Positions 19,506 to 28,872 of a DNA stretch of 64,000 bases are shown piece after piece. The notes beneath the pieces are model-generated. The model saw only the letters and a list, made by a program, of their open reading frames with translations. It made no database searches and was not told where the DNA came from. The DNA is from Gracilibacillus kekensis (GTDB lineage Bacteria > Bacillota > Bacilli > Bacillales > Amphibacillaceae), in contig NZ_FRCZ01000006.1 in NCBI RefSeq assembly GCF_900143085.1, positions 105,456-169,455 of the forward strand, in the 5' to 3' direction. The translations under genes and the position numbers were made by a program. How positions within the stretch are numbered: position 1 is the first letter of the stretch; every line of letters starts with the position of its first letter.

Positions 19506-19584
19506 AAAAAAACTATTAGGTGGATTAACAGTTGAAATATACACTCGAAATGACTATCAAACACATGATATTGATACGCACTAA
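19492..19584 (+). pseudogene. N-terminal remnant of a nucleotidyltransferase-like protein
   Basis: Only 30 codons from ATG 19492 to TAA 19582. The peptide GGLTVEIYTRNDYQTHDID resembles the GG-x-AVE-x-YT...T-x-DID signature at the start of AbiEii/DUF6036-type nucleotidyltransferases. The rest of the domain is missing; 180 bases of noncoding sequence follow up to the moaC terminator. Family assignment is from memory of the motif. Confidence 0.45.
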
Positions 19585-19741
19585 AAAAAGTATCTTGAAT
19601 TAAGTCTTTTGTCTGTCCATGGTCGCTAAGTATATAAATTTATCATACCAATCATGTAAACGGTCGAGTTGCAAGCTCCCTATTCCTTTCTGTTCCAACT
19701 AACCTAACAGCGGATGATTGTTTGAAAAGTTACACACTAAT

Positions 19742-19772
19742 AAAAAAATCACCCAATCTATTTGAGTGATTC
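19742..19772 (-). terminator. Terminator of moaC
   Basis: On the minus strand AATCACTCAA pairs with TTGGGTGATT and is followed by a run of seven T. It overlaps the moaC stop codon. Confidence 0.85.
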
Positions 19773-20256
19773 ATTCCTCTCTTCTGTATATCCCACTTTT
19801 GCCACCTGTTTTCTCTACTAAATAAGTTTGACCAATAATCATTCCTTTGTCGACGGCTTTACACATGTCATAAACCGTTAATGCCGTTACAGAAGCAGCC
19901 GTTAATGCCTCCATTTCAACACCAGTACTTCCCTTTGTCTTTGCTTCAACCGTTATAACCAATTCATATGTATCCTTATCCTGCACCCAATCGAACTGAA
20001 TATTTACGCCACTCAATGGCAACGGGTGACACATTGGGATAATCGTCGAAGTCTGTTTAGCTGCCATAATCCCCGCTACTTGTGCAACAGAGAGGACATC
20101 GCCCTTACCAATGGTCTGGTCGATTATTTTTGAATATATTTCTTTGTTGACAAAAATGCTAGAGCGAGCAATAGCAGTCCTGCTTGTCACTTTTTTATCG
20201 GATATATCGACCATTTTGGCTCTGCCTTGTTCATTGATATGTGAAAAATCTGTCAT
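19771..20256 (-). CDS. moaC: Cyclic pyranopterin monophosphate synthase MoaC
   Basis: 161 residues, the usual length. It converts the MoaA product to cPMP in molybdenum cofactor synthesis. Typical segments are [29 protein letters not shown] near residue 70, [28 protein letters not shown] near residue 115 with the catalytic Asp and Lys, and EKTGGKSG at the end. Transcribed divergently from modA. moaA, moaD and moaE are not in the window. Confidence 0.97.
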   Translation of the reverse strand: MTDFSHINEQGRAKMVDISDKKVTSRTAIARSSIFVNKEIYSKIIDQTIGKGDVLSVAQVAGIMAAKQTSTIIPMCHPLPLSGVNIQFDWVQDKDTYELVITVEAKTKGSTGVEMEALTAASVTALTVYDMCKAVDKGMIIGQTYLVEKTGGKSGIYRREE

Positions 20257-20395
20257 CTACATCACCAACCTTTTTCCTCTCATTATACTATATTTAAAGA
20301 GTACATCCAGCTGTGAGGTTTCTCACTTTCTAATATTAGCGCTCTAAGTTAACATGTTATAATAGTAAGATACAAGTATAGAAAGGTTTTAGAAA

Positions 20396-21172
20396 ATGAA
20401 TAAACGTTGTATAGCATATGTTTTGTCGGCCGTTCTTCTACTCGCAGGCTGCCAATCTAAAGAACAGGAAATTACCATATCTGCAGCAGCTTCACTTACA
20501 GATGTGTTAGAAGAAGTTGTCATTTTATTTGAACAAGAATATCCTTCTATACAAATATCTCTTAACCTGGGAGGATCGGGAGCCTTGAGTCAGCAGATCA
20601 TTCAGGGAGCACCAGCTGATATTTTCTTATCTGCTTCTATCGATAAATTTGATCTTGTACGACATGAGGGATTATTAGATGGACAATTTATCCAACCTCT
20701 AGTAATGAATAAATTGGTTTGGATTCAAGCAAAAGGAACAACTTCTTTCAAAACAATTGATCAGATCAACCGCATTGCAATAGGTACACCGGAATCCGTA
20801 CCGGCCGGCAAGTATGCAAAAGAAGCATTTACAGACATCGAGATTTTCACAAAGCTAGAAAGCAAGTTCGTATATACGAAAGATGTAAGACAAGTTCTTC
20901 AATATGTAGAGACAGAAAATGTGGATGCAGGCATTGTATATCAAACAGATGCAGAAATATCTGAAGCAGTACAAATTAATAAAGAATTACCATTAGGAGA
21001 ATATGATCCGATTATCTATCCAGTTGGTATTTTAAAGGAAACCCAACAAAAAGAGGCTGCGGAGACATTTTATCGATTCTTACAAACTGAAGAAGTGATT
21101 GAACTATTTAAACAATATGGATTTTTAGAAATAGATGGTGACATAGATGGAAGCATTTTTTCAACCAATTAA
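20396..21172 (+). CDS. modA: Molybdate ABC transporter substrate-binding lipoprotein
   Basis: 258 residues. A signal peptide ends in LLAGC (lipobox, Cys19), so it is anchored on the outer membrane face. SAAASLTDVLEEV, NLGGSGALSQQI and GAPADIFLSA are the classical ModA oxyanion-binding segments. A TATAAT at 20358-20363 is a plausible -10. The gene overlaps modB by 26 bases. Lies with moaC and moaB, consistent with Moco supply. Confidence 0.95.
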   Translation: MNKRCIAYVLSAVLLLAGCQSKEQEITISAAASLTDVLEEVVILFEQEYPSIQISLNLGGSGALSQQIIQGAPADIFLSASIDKFDLVRHEGLLDGQFIQPLVMNKLVWIQAKGTTSFKTIDQINRIAIGTPESVPAGKYAKEAFTDIEIFTKLESKFVYTKDVRQVLQYVETENVDAGIVYQTDAEISEAVQINKELPLGEYDPIIYPVGILKETQQKEAAETFYRFLQTEEVIELFKQYGFLEIDGDIDGSIFSTN

Positions 21173-21797
21173 ATTATCTCTAATTGTTTCGTTGATTGCA
21201 CTAATCATTGTTTCTACAATTGGAATTACCATTGCATTTGTAATGGCGAAAAAACAATTCAAAGGAAAAGTTTGGATCGAAACGGTACTGTTATTACCAA
21301 TTGTCTTGCCTCCTACTGTGATTGGATTTATCTTAATTATGCTATTTGGTCAAAATGGTATATTAGGAGAATTGACTAAATTCCTTTTCAATCAGACACT
21401 GATGTTTACTATTTGGGCAGCAGTTATTGCAGCAGTAGTTGTCGCTTTTCCACTTATGTATCAATCGGTTAAGACGGGTTTGTCTTTTGTCGATCACCAT
21501 ATCGAAGACGCCGCTAGAGTCGATGGTGCTAATGAATGGAAGGTATTCCGTTTTATTACACTGCCACTTATCCAAAAGTCTATCTTGTCGGGAACGATTC
21601 TTAGCTTTGCGCGAGCACTAGGGGAATTTGGTGCTACTTTAATGTTTGCTGGTAATATTCCTGGGCGGACCCAGACAATACCAATGGCGATATATGTTGC
21701 TTTTGAATCGAACAACATGGCATTAGCTTGGACATGGGTAATGTCTATTATTGTCGTATCATTTATTATGTTGCTTTTTTTACGTAAATCTGCCTAA
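21147..21797 (+). CDS. modB: Molybdate ABC transporter permease
   Basis: 216 residues with about five membrane spans and the permease EAA-like loop DAARVDGANEWKVFRFITLPLI; the typical ModB ending ALGEFGATLMFAGNIPGRTQTIPMAIY is complete. The start overlaps modA. No modC ATPase gene follows: the next gene is an adenine deaminase in a conserved chromosomal position. An ATPase must therefore come from elsewhere, or another importer ATPase is shared. Confidence 0.95.
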   Translation: MEAFFQPIKLSLIVSLIALIIVSTIGITIAFVMAKKQFKGKVWIETVLLLPIVLPPTVIGFILIMLFGQNGILGELTKFLFNQTLMFTIWAAVIAAVVVAFPLMYQSVKTGLSFVDHHIEDAARVDGANEWKVFRFITLPLIQKSILSGTILSFARALGEFGATLMFAGNIPGRTQTIPMAIYVAFESNNMALAWTWVMSIIVVSFIMLLFLRKSA

Positions 21798-21891
21798 AAA
21801 AAAGTCATAAATTTGTAAATAACTCACAATGCAAACGCTATCAATCCATGATAAAATGAGGAGAAATGAAAAAGAAGATGAGGAGATTATA

Positions 21892-23634
21892 ATGAATGAT
21901 CATTTATATAGATGGAGAAATAAAGAAATTCGTAAGCAAGTAGCTGTGATTGATGAAAAAGAACCCCCAACTTTGGTATTAAAGAATGCATACTATTTGA
22001 ATGTCTTTATGCGAAAATGGTTGGAAGCTCATATCTGGATATATCGTGATCGTATTGTGTATGTAGGGTCCCGATTACCTGACTCACTTGTAGATGTCGA
22101 GGTTGTTGACTGTACAGGAAAATATATCGTACCTGGTTATATTGAACCACACGCACATCCGTTTCAACTTTATAACCCTTATGAATTAGCTATGTATGCC
22201 GGACAAACAGGAACAACAACATTGATGAATGACAACTTACCATGGCTTTATTTAACCAACAGGGAGAAAGCGTTTACATTGCTTGAAGATTTTATGAAAT
22301 TACCAGTATCGATGTATTGGTGGGCACGGTTTGATTCACAGTCCGAGATAAATGAAGAACAGGAAATTTTTAATGACGAAGAAGTTCATGCCTGGCTGCA
22401 ACATGAGGCAGTTGTACAAGGAGGAGAACTCACGGCATGGCCACAGGTTTTACGCGATGATGACCGTATTTTATATTGGATGCAAGAAGCGAAACGACTC
22501 AGAAAGCCTGTAGAAGGGCATTTTCCAGGTGCTTCAGAGAAAACATTGGTGAAATTAAAGTTGCTAGGTGTAAGCTCTGATCATGAAGCTTTGTCTGGAG
22601 AAGAAGTCTTTAATCGTATCTCAATGGGTTATCGGGTGGGTTTACGTAATTCTTCCGTCCGACCTGATTTAGAAAAGTTGTTAGTAGAATTACAGGAATT
22701 AGGTATCAACTCCTATGATTTCTTAACAATGACAACGGATGGCTCAACACCTGCCTTTTATAAAAAAGGCATTATTAATCAGTGTATTCAAATCGCTATT
22801 GATAGTGGCGTACCAGAGATTGAAGCCTATATGATGGGGACCTATAATGCTGCTGAGCAATTTCATTTAGAAGAGAGATTAGGAGGAATTGCCCCTGGAC
22901 GTGTTGCGCATTTGAATATATTGACAACATCTGATAATGCTACACCTGAATCGGTGATATCAAAAGGAAAATGGCTAAAAAAAGACGGCGAGTTAGTAAA
23001 CCAAGATGTTGATATTAATTGGGAAAAATACGGATTAGGTAAACTTGAATTAGACTGGCAGTTAACGGAACGTGATCTGCAATTTTCAATGCCTGTCGGA
23101 TTAAAAATGGTGAACGATGTCATTATGAAACCATATCCGATTGCTATTGATGCAAATACGGAAAAAATAATAAATTCTACGGAAGAATCTTTTCTAATGT
23201 TAGTAGATCGAGAAGGTGACTGGCGTGTGAATACGATTATCAAAGGATTTACCAAAACACTTGGGGGGCTAGCCAGTTCTTATTCTCTTACAGGAGACAT
23301 TGTTTTAATTGGAAAAAGTAAATCCGATTTATTACTCGCTTTTTCTAGAATGAAGGAAATTGGTGGCGGAATCGTATTAGTTCATGAAGGGGAAGTCATT
23401 TTCGAATTGCCACTAACAATAGCTGGAATGATGTACGACGGAAGTATGCCGGATCTAATGGTGGAAGATCAAAAATTGAAAGATATATTGATTGAACATG
23501 GCTATCAGTATCAAGATCCACCATACAACTTGCTATTTTTATCATCGATGCATTTGCCATTCGTTCGGATAACACCATTAGGGATTATTGATGTAAAGAA
23601 AAAAGATATCTTATTTCCAGCGATTATGCGATGA
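21892..23634 (+). CDS. yerA: Adenine deaminase-like amidohydrolase YerA
   Basis: About 580 residues. ATG 21892 is preferred over ATG 21829 because ATGAGGAG lies 9 bases before it and the product then aligns with B. subtilis YerA (start ...RWRNKEIRKQV). The amidohydrolase metal motif YIEPHAHP is near residue 85; EGHFPGA and TTDGSTP supply later metal ligands; GGIVLVHEG and LLFLSSMHLPF are typical of the AdeC C-terminal part. Likely turns adenine into hypoxanthine. Begins the yerA-yerB-yerC block conserved downstream of purD. Confidence 0.92.
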   Translation: MNDHLYRWRNKEIRKQVAVIDEKEPPTLVLKNAYYLNVFMRKWLEAHIWIYRDRIVYVGSRLPDSLVDVEVVDCTGKYIVPGYIEPHAHPFQLYNPYELAMYAGQTGTTTLMNDNLPWLYLTNREKAFTLLEDFMKLPVSMYWWARFDSQSEINEEQEIFNDEEVHAWLQHEAVVQGGELTAWPQVLRDDDRILYWMQEAKRLRKPVEGHFPGASEKTLVKLKLLGVSSDHEALSGEEVFNRISMGYRVGLRNSSVRPDLEKLLVELQELGINSYDFLTMTTDGSTPAFYKKGIINQCIQIAIDSGVPEIEAYMMGTYNAAEQFHLEERLGGIAPGRVAHLNILTTSDNATPESVISKGKWLKKDGELVNQDVDINWEKYGLGKLELDWQLTERDLQFSMPVGLKMVNDVIMKPYPIAIDANTEKIINSTEESFLMLVDREGDWRVNTIIKGFTKTLGGLASSYSLTGDIVLIGKSKSDLLLAFSRMKEIGGGIVLVHEGEVIFELPLTIAGMMYDGSMPDLMVEDQKLKDILIEHGYQYQDPPYNLLFLSSMHLPFVRITPLGIIDVKKKDILFPAIMR

Positions 23635-23726
23635 TTTTTTGTTATACTATAAATAGTTCAATCGGCATGCATTTGATTGTATGCCGATCTTTGATTTCTA
23701 CATATATTAAAAAAGGTGGAAGACAG

Positions 23727-24773
23727 ATGAAAAAGTTATTATTAGTTATTTTTATATTGCTTTTTTCTTTAGTTGCTTGTTCCAAGGATGAAGAAACAGC
23801 TAAGGAACCTGAACCAGAAGAGGATTCGGTAGAAGAAGTGATAGAAGAACCTGAAGAGCCAGAAGAACCAGAACATATTTATCCGTTAACTGGTATGGAA
23901 GCAGAACAAGCGGCAAAGGGAAGAATGATAGCAGTTATGGTCAATAACCATCCTAAAGCCAGACCGCAAACAGGTCTGTCACAAGCAGATACTGTATTTG
24001 AAATCTTAGCGGAAGGTAACATTACCCGATTTATGGCAATTTTTCATAGTAATATTCCTGAACGGGTGGGGCCGGTGCGTAGTGCAAGACCTTATTATTT
24101 TAATTTAGCGGATGATTATAATGCCATTTATGTATATCATGGTGCAGCTAATTTTATTGAAGATATGATCCAAAACGGTGCAGCACAAGGATTAAACGGC
24201 ATGTATTACGATAATGACAAAGTATTATTTGAGCGTTCCAGTGATCGTGTTGCTCCCCACAACTCTTATGCCTTATTTGATGGTATTTATCAACGTGCTG
24301 AGGAACAAGGGTATTCATTGGATGCGGAGTATCAACCCCTTACTTTTATTGAGGAAGATGCAGAATTAGCTGGGGAATCTGCTACAGATGTTCAATTTAG
24401 TTATAGTAATTATTCAGTAAGATATGTCTATAATCAAGAAGAGAAAAGTTACGAACGGTATAGTGATGGAGTACAAACAGTAGAAAAGACAGATAGTACA
24501 CCTATCATGCTTGATAATGTCTTAATTATGGAGACGCCACACCAAGTGATTGATGATGCTGGTCGTCGTGAAATTGATTTGGAATCTGGTGGCAATGCTT
24601 TATTACTACAGCAAGGTAAAGTACAACACGTGCAATGGGAGCGAAATGATGGTAGAATAATCCCAACAAAGGATGGAGAGCCAGTTCCGTTTGTACCAGG
24701 TCAAACATGGGTAAACGTTATCCCGACTAGTCCTGGTATTGATGGTGTTCAACTATCTAGTGGAACGGAATAA
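23727..24773 (+). CDS. yerB: DUF3048 lipoprotein YerB
   Basis: About 348 residues from ATG 23727, preceded by AAAGGTGG; an upstream in-frame ATG lacks a ribosome binding site and would bury the signal peptide. Lipobox LVAC places Cys near residue 17. An acidic Glu/Pro linker (residues 22-50) precedes the DUF3048 domain: PLTGMEAEQ, MVNNHPKARPQTGLSQAD, RVGPVRSARPYY and the C-terminal GQTWVNVIP. Function unknown; YerB-type proteins are extracellular. Follows yerA as in B. subtilis. Confidence 0.92.
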   Translation: MKKLLLVIFILLFSLVACSKDEETAKEPEPEEDSVEEVIEEPEEPEEPEHIYPLTGMEAEQAAKGRMIAVMVNNHPKARPQTGLSQADTVFEILAEGNITRFMAIFHSNIPERVGPVRSARPYYFNLADDYNAIYVYHGAANFIEDMIQNGAAQGLNGMYYDNDKVLFERSSDRVAPHNSYALFDGIYQRAEEQGYSLDAEYQPLTFIEEDAELAGESATDVQFSYSNYSVRYVYNQEEKSYERYSDGVQTVEKTDSTPIMLDNVLIMETPHQVIDDAGRREIDLESGGNALLLQQGKVQHVQWERNDGRIIPTKDGEPVPFVPGQTWVNVIPTSPGIDGVQLSSGTE

Positions 24774-24897
24774 CTTGAGGCTTCAATCAGGGTTTTCGAC
24801 TCCCGCTATACTCGATGAAACTTATCAGAAAGATATATTTCAATTTTTATAGGTATTACAGATGTCTACAGCGCGTTAAAAAGGAGAGGTGTATACC

Positions 24898-25200
24898 ATG
24901 CAAATTGATAAATTGCGTGGCAAACAATTAGATCAATTATTCGATGCTGTTTTAACACTGAAAAATCGCGAAGAATGTTATCGTTTTTTTGATGATATTG
25001 CAACAATGAATGAAATCCAGTCACTAGCACAACGACTGCATGTTGCTAAAATGCTTGATGAAGGTCAAACATATACCACAATTGCAAAAGAGTCGAGTGC
25101 ATCAACGACAACAATTTCACGTGTCAAGCGTTGTTTAGCCTATGGTAATGATGGCTATCGTATTGTGTTGGACCGTTTAAAGGAAGAGGAACAGGAGTAG
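24898..25200 (+). CDS. yerC: TrpR-like DNA-binding protein YerC
   Basis: 100 residues from ATG 24898, with AAGGAGAGG 8 bases upstream; a GTG at 24889 in frame is too close to the ribosome binding site. The sequence NREECYRFFDDIATMNEIQSL ... YTTIAKESSASTTTISRVKRCL is the TrpR/YerC-YecD helix-turn-helix fold. It is likely a transcriptional regulator; target unknown. Ended by a hairpin terminator. Confidence 0.92.
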   Translation: MQIDKLRGKQLDQLFDAVLTLKNREECYRFFDDIATMNEIQSLAQRLHVAKMLDEGQTYTTIAKESSASTTTISRVKRCLAYGNDGYRIVLDRLKEEEQE

Positions 25201-25207
25201 AATAATC

Positions 25208-25236
25208 AAGAGTGCCTGCTTTTAGGTACTCTTTTT
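25208..25236 (+). terminator. Terminator after yerC
   Basis: AAGAGTGCCT and AGGTACTCTT form the stem, with one mismatch, followed by TTTTT. Confidence 0.85.
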
Positions 25237-25278
25237 CGACGTTTATAAAGTGAAACTTTGATTAGTGGAGGGAACTAG

Positions 25279-26265
25279 ATGATTAGATTTGGCGTAATAG
25301 GAACTAATTGGATTACCGATCGTTTTATTGATGGTGCAAGTAAATTAGAAAATTTTGAATTAAGTGCTGTCTATTCAAGAACAGAAGATAATGCTGAAGC
25401 ATTTGCTAGTAAATATCAAGTAGAAACAATATTCACGGATGTGGAAGCATTCGTGAACAGCGACTCCATCGATGCGGTCTATATTGCATCACCAACTGCC
25501 CTGCACAGCGAACATGCGATTACCTGCATGAACGGCGGGAAACATGTGATTGTTGAGAAACCTTTTGCTTCAAATGAACGAGAAGTTTTGCAAATGATCG
25601 AAACCGCTAAGAGAAATAACGTTACTTTAATGGAAGCTATGAAAACAACACATGTCCCTAACTTTAAGTTAATGAAAGAGAGTCTTGATAAAATTGGACC
25701 TGTTCGTCGTTATGTAGCGAACTTCTGTCAGTATTCTTCTCGCTATGATAAATATAAAGAAGGAATCGTCTTGAACGCTTTTAAGCCAGAGTTATCAAAT
25801 GGATCGCTAATGGACATTGGTGTTTATTGCCTATACCCAATGGTAGCTTTGTTTGGAGAACCAACCCGAGTAAAAGCAACAGCATATATGCTGGAATCTG
25901 GGGTGGATGGAGAAGGAACGGTTACAGTAGATTATCCTGATTTAAATGGTGTAGCCATGTTCTCGAAAATCACGAATTCTTCAATGCCATCAGAGATACA
26001 AGGGGAAAAAGGATCGATTGTTATTGGGAAGTTTTCGGATATGAATGATCTGAAAATCGTTTATCATGATGGCACCGAAGAAGTCTTAGATACTGGCCAG
26101 GAAGAAAACACGATGTATTATGAAGCAAAATCATTTATCGAAACCATTGAGGACGGAAAAATAGAAAATGATGTGAATACATGGGATTCTTCGTTAGCAA
26201 CAATGCGGATATTGGATCAAGCGCGAGAAGAAATAGGGCTTCGATTTCCGGCAGATCAAAAGTGA
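25279..26265 (+). CDS. Gfo/Idh/MocA family NAD(P)-dependent oxidoreductase
   Basis: 328 residues. The N-terminal Rossmann motif is FGVIGTNWITDRF; DAVYIASPTALHSEHAI and the catalytic-lysine motif VEKPFAS (near residue 96) follow, then the C-terminal substrate domain with NGSLMDIGVYCLYPMVALFGEP. The presence of MDIGVY at the usual histidine/aspartate site supports a sugar or polyol-type substrate, not identified. ATG 25279 follows GGAGGG. It occupies the place where B. subtilis has yerD. Confidence 0.88.
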   Translation: MIRFGVIGTNWITDRFIDGASKLENFELSAVYSRTEDNAEAFASKYQVETIFTDVEAFVNSDSIDAVYIASPTALHSEHAITCMNGGKHVIVEKPFASNEREVLQMIETAKRNNVTLMEAMKTTHVPNFKLMKESLDKIGPVRRYVANFCQYSSRYDKYKEGIVLNAFKPELSNGSLMDIGVYCLYPMVALFGEPTRVKATAYMLESGVDGEGTVTVDYPDLNGVAMFSKITNSSMPSEIQGEKGSIVIGKFSDMNDLKIVYHDGTEEVLDTGQEENTMYYEAKSFIETIEDGKIENDVNTWDSSLATMRILDQAREEIGLRFPADQK

Positions 26266-26269
26266 AATG

Positions 26270-26423
26270 CAAGTTCTTACGGACAGTTTTGTGGGAAATT
26301 CATGTTTTTTGTCCTTAAGAATGAATCTTGCGGACAAAATTGTTTAATAATTAGATGTATTGTCCATAAGAATGGATATTACGGACAGAAAACTTCAAAA
26401 TCGAATGTTTTGTCCATAAGAAA
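26270..26423 (+). repeat. 51-bp tandem array of imperfect dyads (family A)
   Basis: GGACA occurs at 26281, 26332 and 26383, and TGTCC at 26310, 26361 and 26411, all 50-51 bases apart. A unit is a dyad of about 29 bases (TTGTCC-tt-AAG, loop, CTT-gc-GGACAA at 26309-26337) plus a spacer of about 22 AT-rich bases that differs between units. It begins with a half unit and ends with a half unit, lying between two convergent genes just before the bidirectional terminator. Confidence 0.85.
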
Positions 26424-26459
26424 AAAAGGTTGTCACCAAAAATCGGTGACAACCTTTTT
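26423..26459. terminator. Bidirectional terminator
   Basis: AAAAAGGTTGTCACC and GGTGACAACCTTTTT form a 15-bp stem with 7-base loop, with A-run on one side and T-run on the other. Serves the oxidoreductase (plus) and ahpF (minus). Confidence 0.9.
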
Positions 26460-26469
26460 ATTTACTAGA

Positions 26470-27996
26470 TTAGTTTCTGATCAAATGATCAAATGCGCCC
26501 AATGCTGCTGTGGCACCTGATCCCATTGAAATGATGATTTGTTTGTACGCACTATTCGTGCAATCACCTGCTGCGAATACACCTGGAATGCTTGTGGTGC
26601 CACGCTCATCAACTATGATTTCACCAAATTTGTTTCGCTCAAGTGTGCCTTCTAGAAATTCTGTATTTGGTACTAATCCAATTTGTACGAAGACACCTGC
26701 TAAAGCAATATCTTTTTCCTCTTCTGATTCACGGTCGACATAGCGTAAACCTTCTACTTTATCATTTCCATAAATCTCAGAAGTTCTAGCATTAGTAATA
26801 ACCGTTACATTCGGCAGGCTGTGCAGACGATCCTGAAGTACTGAGTCTGCTTTCAGCTCTGGTAAAAATTCTAAAACAGTAACATGTTTGACGATACCTG
26901 CAAGGTCAATTGCTGCTTCGACGCCAGAGTTACCTCCACCGATTACAGCAACCTCTTTACCTTCAAAAATAGGGCCATCACAGTGTGGGCAATAAGCTAC
27001 CCCTTTATTTTTGAATTCCGCTTCACCTGGAACACCGATATTGCGCCAACGAGCACCTGTCGATACCACGAGTGTCTTACTTTTTAACATCGCGCCATTT
27101 TCAAGTTCTAATTCGAAGAAATCTCTTTTTTCTAAAGATTTAGCACGCATTGAGTTCATGATGTCTACGTCATAATCCTTGACATGCTCTTCTAAATTAG
27201 CAACAAGCTTTGGTCCTTCGGTATATTTTGTGGTAATGAAGTTCTCAATACCAAGTGTATCTTGGACTTGACCACCGAATCGTTCCGCTACGATGCCAGT
27301 ACGGATGCCTTTACGGGCTGCATAAATGGCTGCACTTGCCCCAGCAGGACCACCGCCAACAACGAGTACATCATATGGCTCTTTCTCATTTAACTCAGAA
27401 ATGTCGACACTGCTTCCGAGTTCCTCAAGGATGCTTTCAAGTGTTTGACGTCCATCGACAAATTGTTCACCATTTAGATAAACAGAAGGCACTGCCATTA
27501 CATCTTTACTTTCTACTTCCTCTTTGAATGCAGAACCTTCTACCATCGTGTGTGTGATGTCAGGATGTACGACACTCATAATGTTTAATGCTTGTACAAC
27601 ATCCGGACACTTTTGGCAAGAAAGACTTACATATGTTTCAAAATGAAGTGGTCCTTCTAGTTTTTTAATTTGTTCAATCGTAGCTTCTTCGACCTTAGGT
27701 GCGCGTCCACTAACCTGTAATAGTGCAAGCACTAAGGATGTGAACTCATGTCCAAGCGGAACACCAGCGAAAATAACGCCAGTGTCTTCCCCTTTACGGT
27801 TAATGCTAAAGCTTGGAGTGCGGTCAAAAGATCCTTGTTCGATTGAAATTTTGTCAGACATGCTTGCAATTTCATTTACGAGTTCGTCAACTTCTTTAGA
27901 AACATCATCAGAACCCACACTTGCTTTTATAACAATATCGTCCTCTAATAGTTTCAAATATTCTTGTAGTTGTGATTTTATTTCTTGCTCAAGCAT
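26470..27996 (-). CDS. ahpF: Alkyl hydroperoxide reductase subunit F
   Basis: 508 residues. The N-terminal tandem thioredoxin-like domain (1-200) carries a redox motif CQKC; the C-terminal thioredoxin-reductase-like part carries the FAD motif [18 protein letters not shown], the redox pair CPHC followed by [22 protein letters not shown], and the NADH site. Transfers electrons from NADH to AhpC. Starts 15 bases after ahpC on the same strand, with GAAAGAAGG as ribosome binding site. Confidence 0.97.
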   Translation of the reverse strand: MLEQEIKSQLQEYLKLLEDDIVIKASVGSDDVSKEVDELVNEIASMSDKISIEQGSFDRTPSFSINRKGEDTGVIFAGVPLGHEFTSLVLALLQVSGRAPKVEEATIEQIKKLEGPLHFETYVSLSCQKCPDVVQALNIMSVVHPDITHTMVEGSAFKEEVESKDVMAVPSVYLNGEQFVDGRQTLESILEELGSSVDISELNEKEPYDVLVVGGGPAGASAAIYAARKGIRTGIVAERFGGQVQDTLGIENFITTKYTEGPKLVANLEEHVKDYDVDIMNSMRAKSLEKRDFFELELENGAMLKSKTLVVSTGARWRNIGVPGEAEFKNKGVAYCPHCDGPIFEGKEVAVIGGGNSGVEAAIDLAGIVKHVTVLEFLPELKADSVLQDRLHSLPNVTVITNARTSEIYGNDKVEGLRYVDRESEEEKDIALAGVFVQIGLVPNTEFLEGTLERNKFGEIIVDERGTTSIPGVFAAGDCTNSAYKQIIISMGSGATAALGAFDHLIRN

Positions 27997-28011
27997 TTAG
28001 ACCCTTCTTTC

Positions 28012-28575
28012 TTATATTTTACCAACTAGATCAATACTTGGTTTAAGTGTGTCGCTTCCTTCTTCCCATTTAGCTGGGCAAACTTCACCAGGATTGTTAC
28101 GTACGTACTGTGCTGCTTTGATTTTGTTGATTAGCTGGCTCGCGTCACGTCCAATACCTTCTGCATTGATTTCTGCTGCTTGAATAATACCATCTGGATC
28201 AATGATAAAAGTACCGCGATCTGCAAGACCTGCATCTTCACGTAAAACATCGAAGTTTTGAGAGATAACGTGTGATGGATCACCGATCATTGTATACTCA
28301 ATTGTTCCAATCGCATCTGAACTTTCATGCCATGCTTTATGCGTAAAGTGTGTATCCGTGGAAACAGAGTAAACCTCAACACCTAATTTTTGCAATTCTG
28401 CATATTGATTTTGTAAATCTTCCAATTCTGTCGGACATACGAAGGTAAAGTCTGCAGGATAAAAGCAAACAATACTCCATTTACCTTTGAAATTGTTTTC
28501 TGATACATCTAAAAATTCTCCTTGACGAAACGCTTCCGCCTGGAATGGCAGTACTTCTTTTCCGATTAATGACAT
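28012..28575 (-). CDS. ahpC: Alkyl hydroperoxide reductase subunit C (peroxiredoxin)
   Basis: 2-Cys peroxiredoxin of 187 residues. The peroxidatic cysteine is in [13 protein letters not shown] (near residue 47) and the resolving cysteine in GEVCPAKW near the C terminus; the [11 protein letters not shown] segment is typical. It reduces H2O2 and organic peroxides with AhpF. AAGGAGG precedes ATG 28575. A PerR-type box lies upstream of its promoter, as in other Bacillaceae. Confidence 0.98.
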   Translation of the reverse strand: MSLIGKEVLPFQAEAFRQGEFLDVSENNFKGKWSIVCFYPADFTFVCPTELEDLQNQYAELQKLGVEVYSVSTDTHFTHKAWHESSDAIGTIEYTMIGDPSHVISQNFDVLREDAGLADRGTFIIDPDGIIQAAEINAEGIGRDASQLINKIKAAQYVRNNPGEVCPAKWEEGSDTLKPSIDLVGKI

Positions 28576-28657
28576 AATGATTGTCCTCCTTGATAAATTC
28601 TTTATATTTTATTGATACTCTTTATAAACAAAAAGTATCTATTACACAACAATTGTA

Positions 28658-28717
28658 ATTATAAATGAAATAGTAGTGGGACTGTCAAGCTAAAGGCTAT
28701 TCTTCAAATAATTATAA
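28658..28717 (-). promoter_or_regulatory. ahpCF promoter with PerR-like box
   Basis: On the minus strand TTGACA (28688-28683) and TATAAT (28663-28658) form a promoter with a 19-base spacer. TTCAAATAATTATAA at 28703-28717 matches the palindromic PerR box TTATAATNATTATAA at 13 of 15 positions counting N as a match. A second, weaker match overlaps the -10. Peroxide derepression by PerR is inferred. Confidence 0.65.
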
Positions 28718-28793
28718 CAAATTACTCCATTTTATCATTTTAATCGAAAAAAGATTTTATTATTCAGGCTAAAAGAATCTTTTATATAGCATT

Positions 28794-28840
28794 GTGTGAA
28801 AAAAATCACACGTTATAAAACTAAAAGCAGATATGATAAT
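28794..28840 (+). promoter_or_regulatory. Fnr box and promoter of narK
   Basis: TGTGA-N6-TCACA at 28795-28810 is a perfect Fnr/CRP-type palindrome (extended GTGTGA/TCACAC). A -10, TATGAT at 28832-28837, would start transcription near 28844, placing the palindrome centre about 41.5 bases upstream. This is the class II activator position used by Fnr in B. subtilis narK. No TTGACA-like -35 is present, as expected for activator dependence. Confidence 0.8.
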
Positions 28841-28872
28841 GAATAACGAGATATGGATATAGAGAGGAAGTG

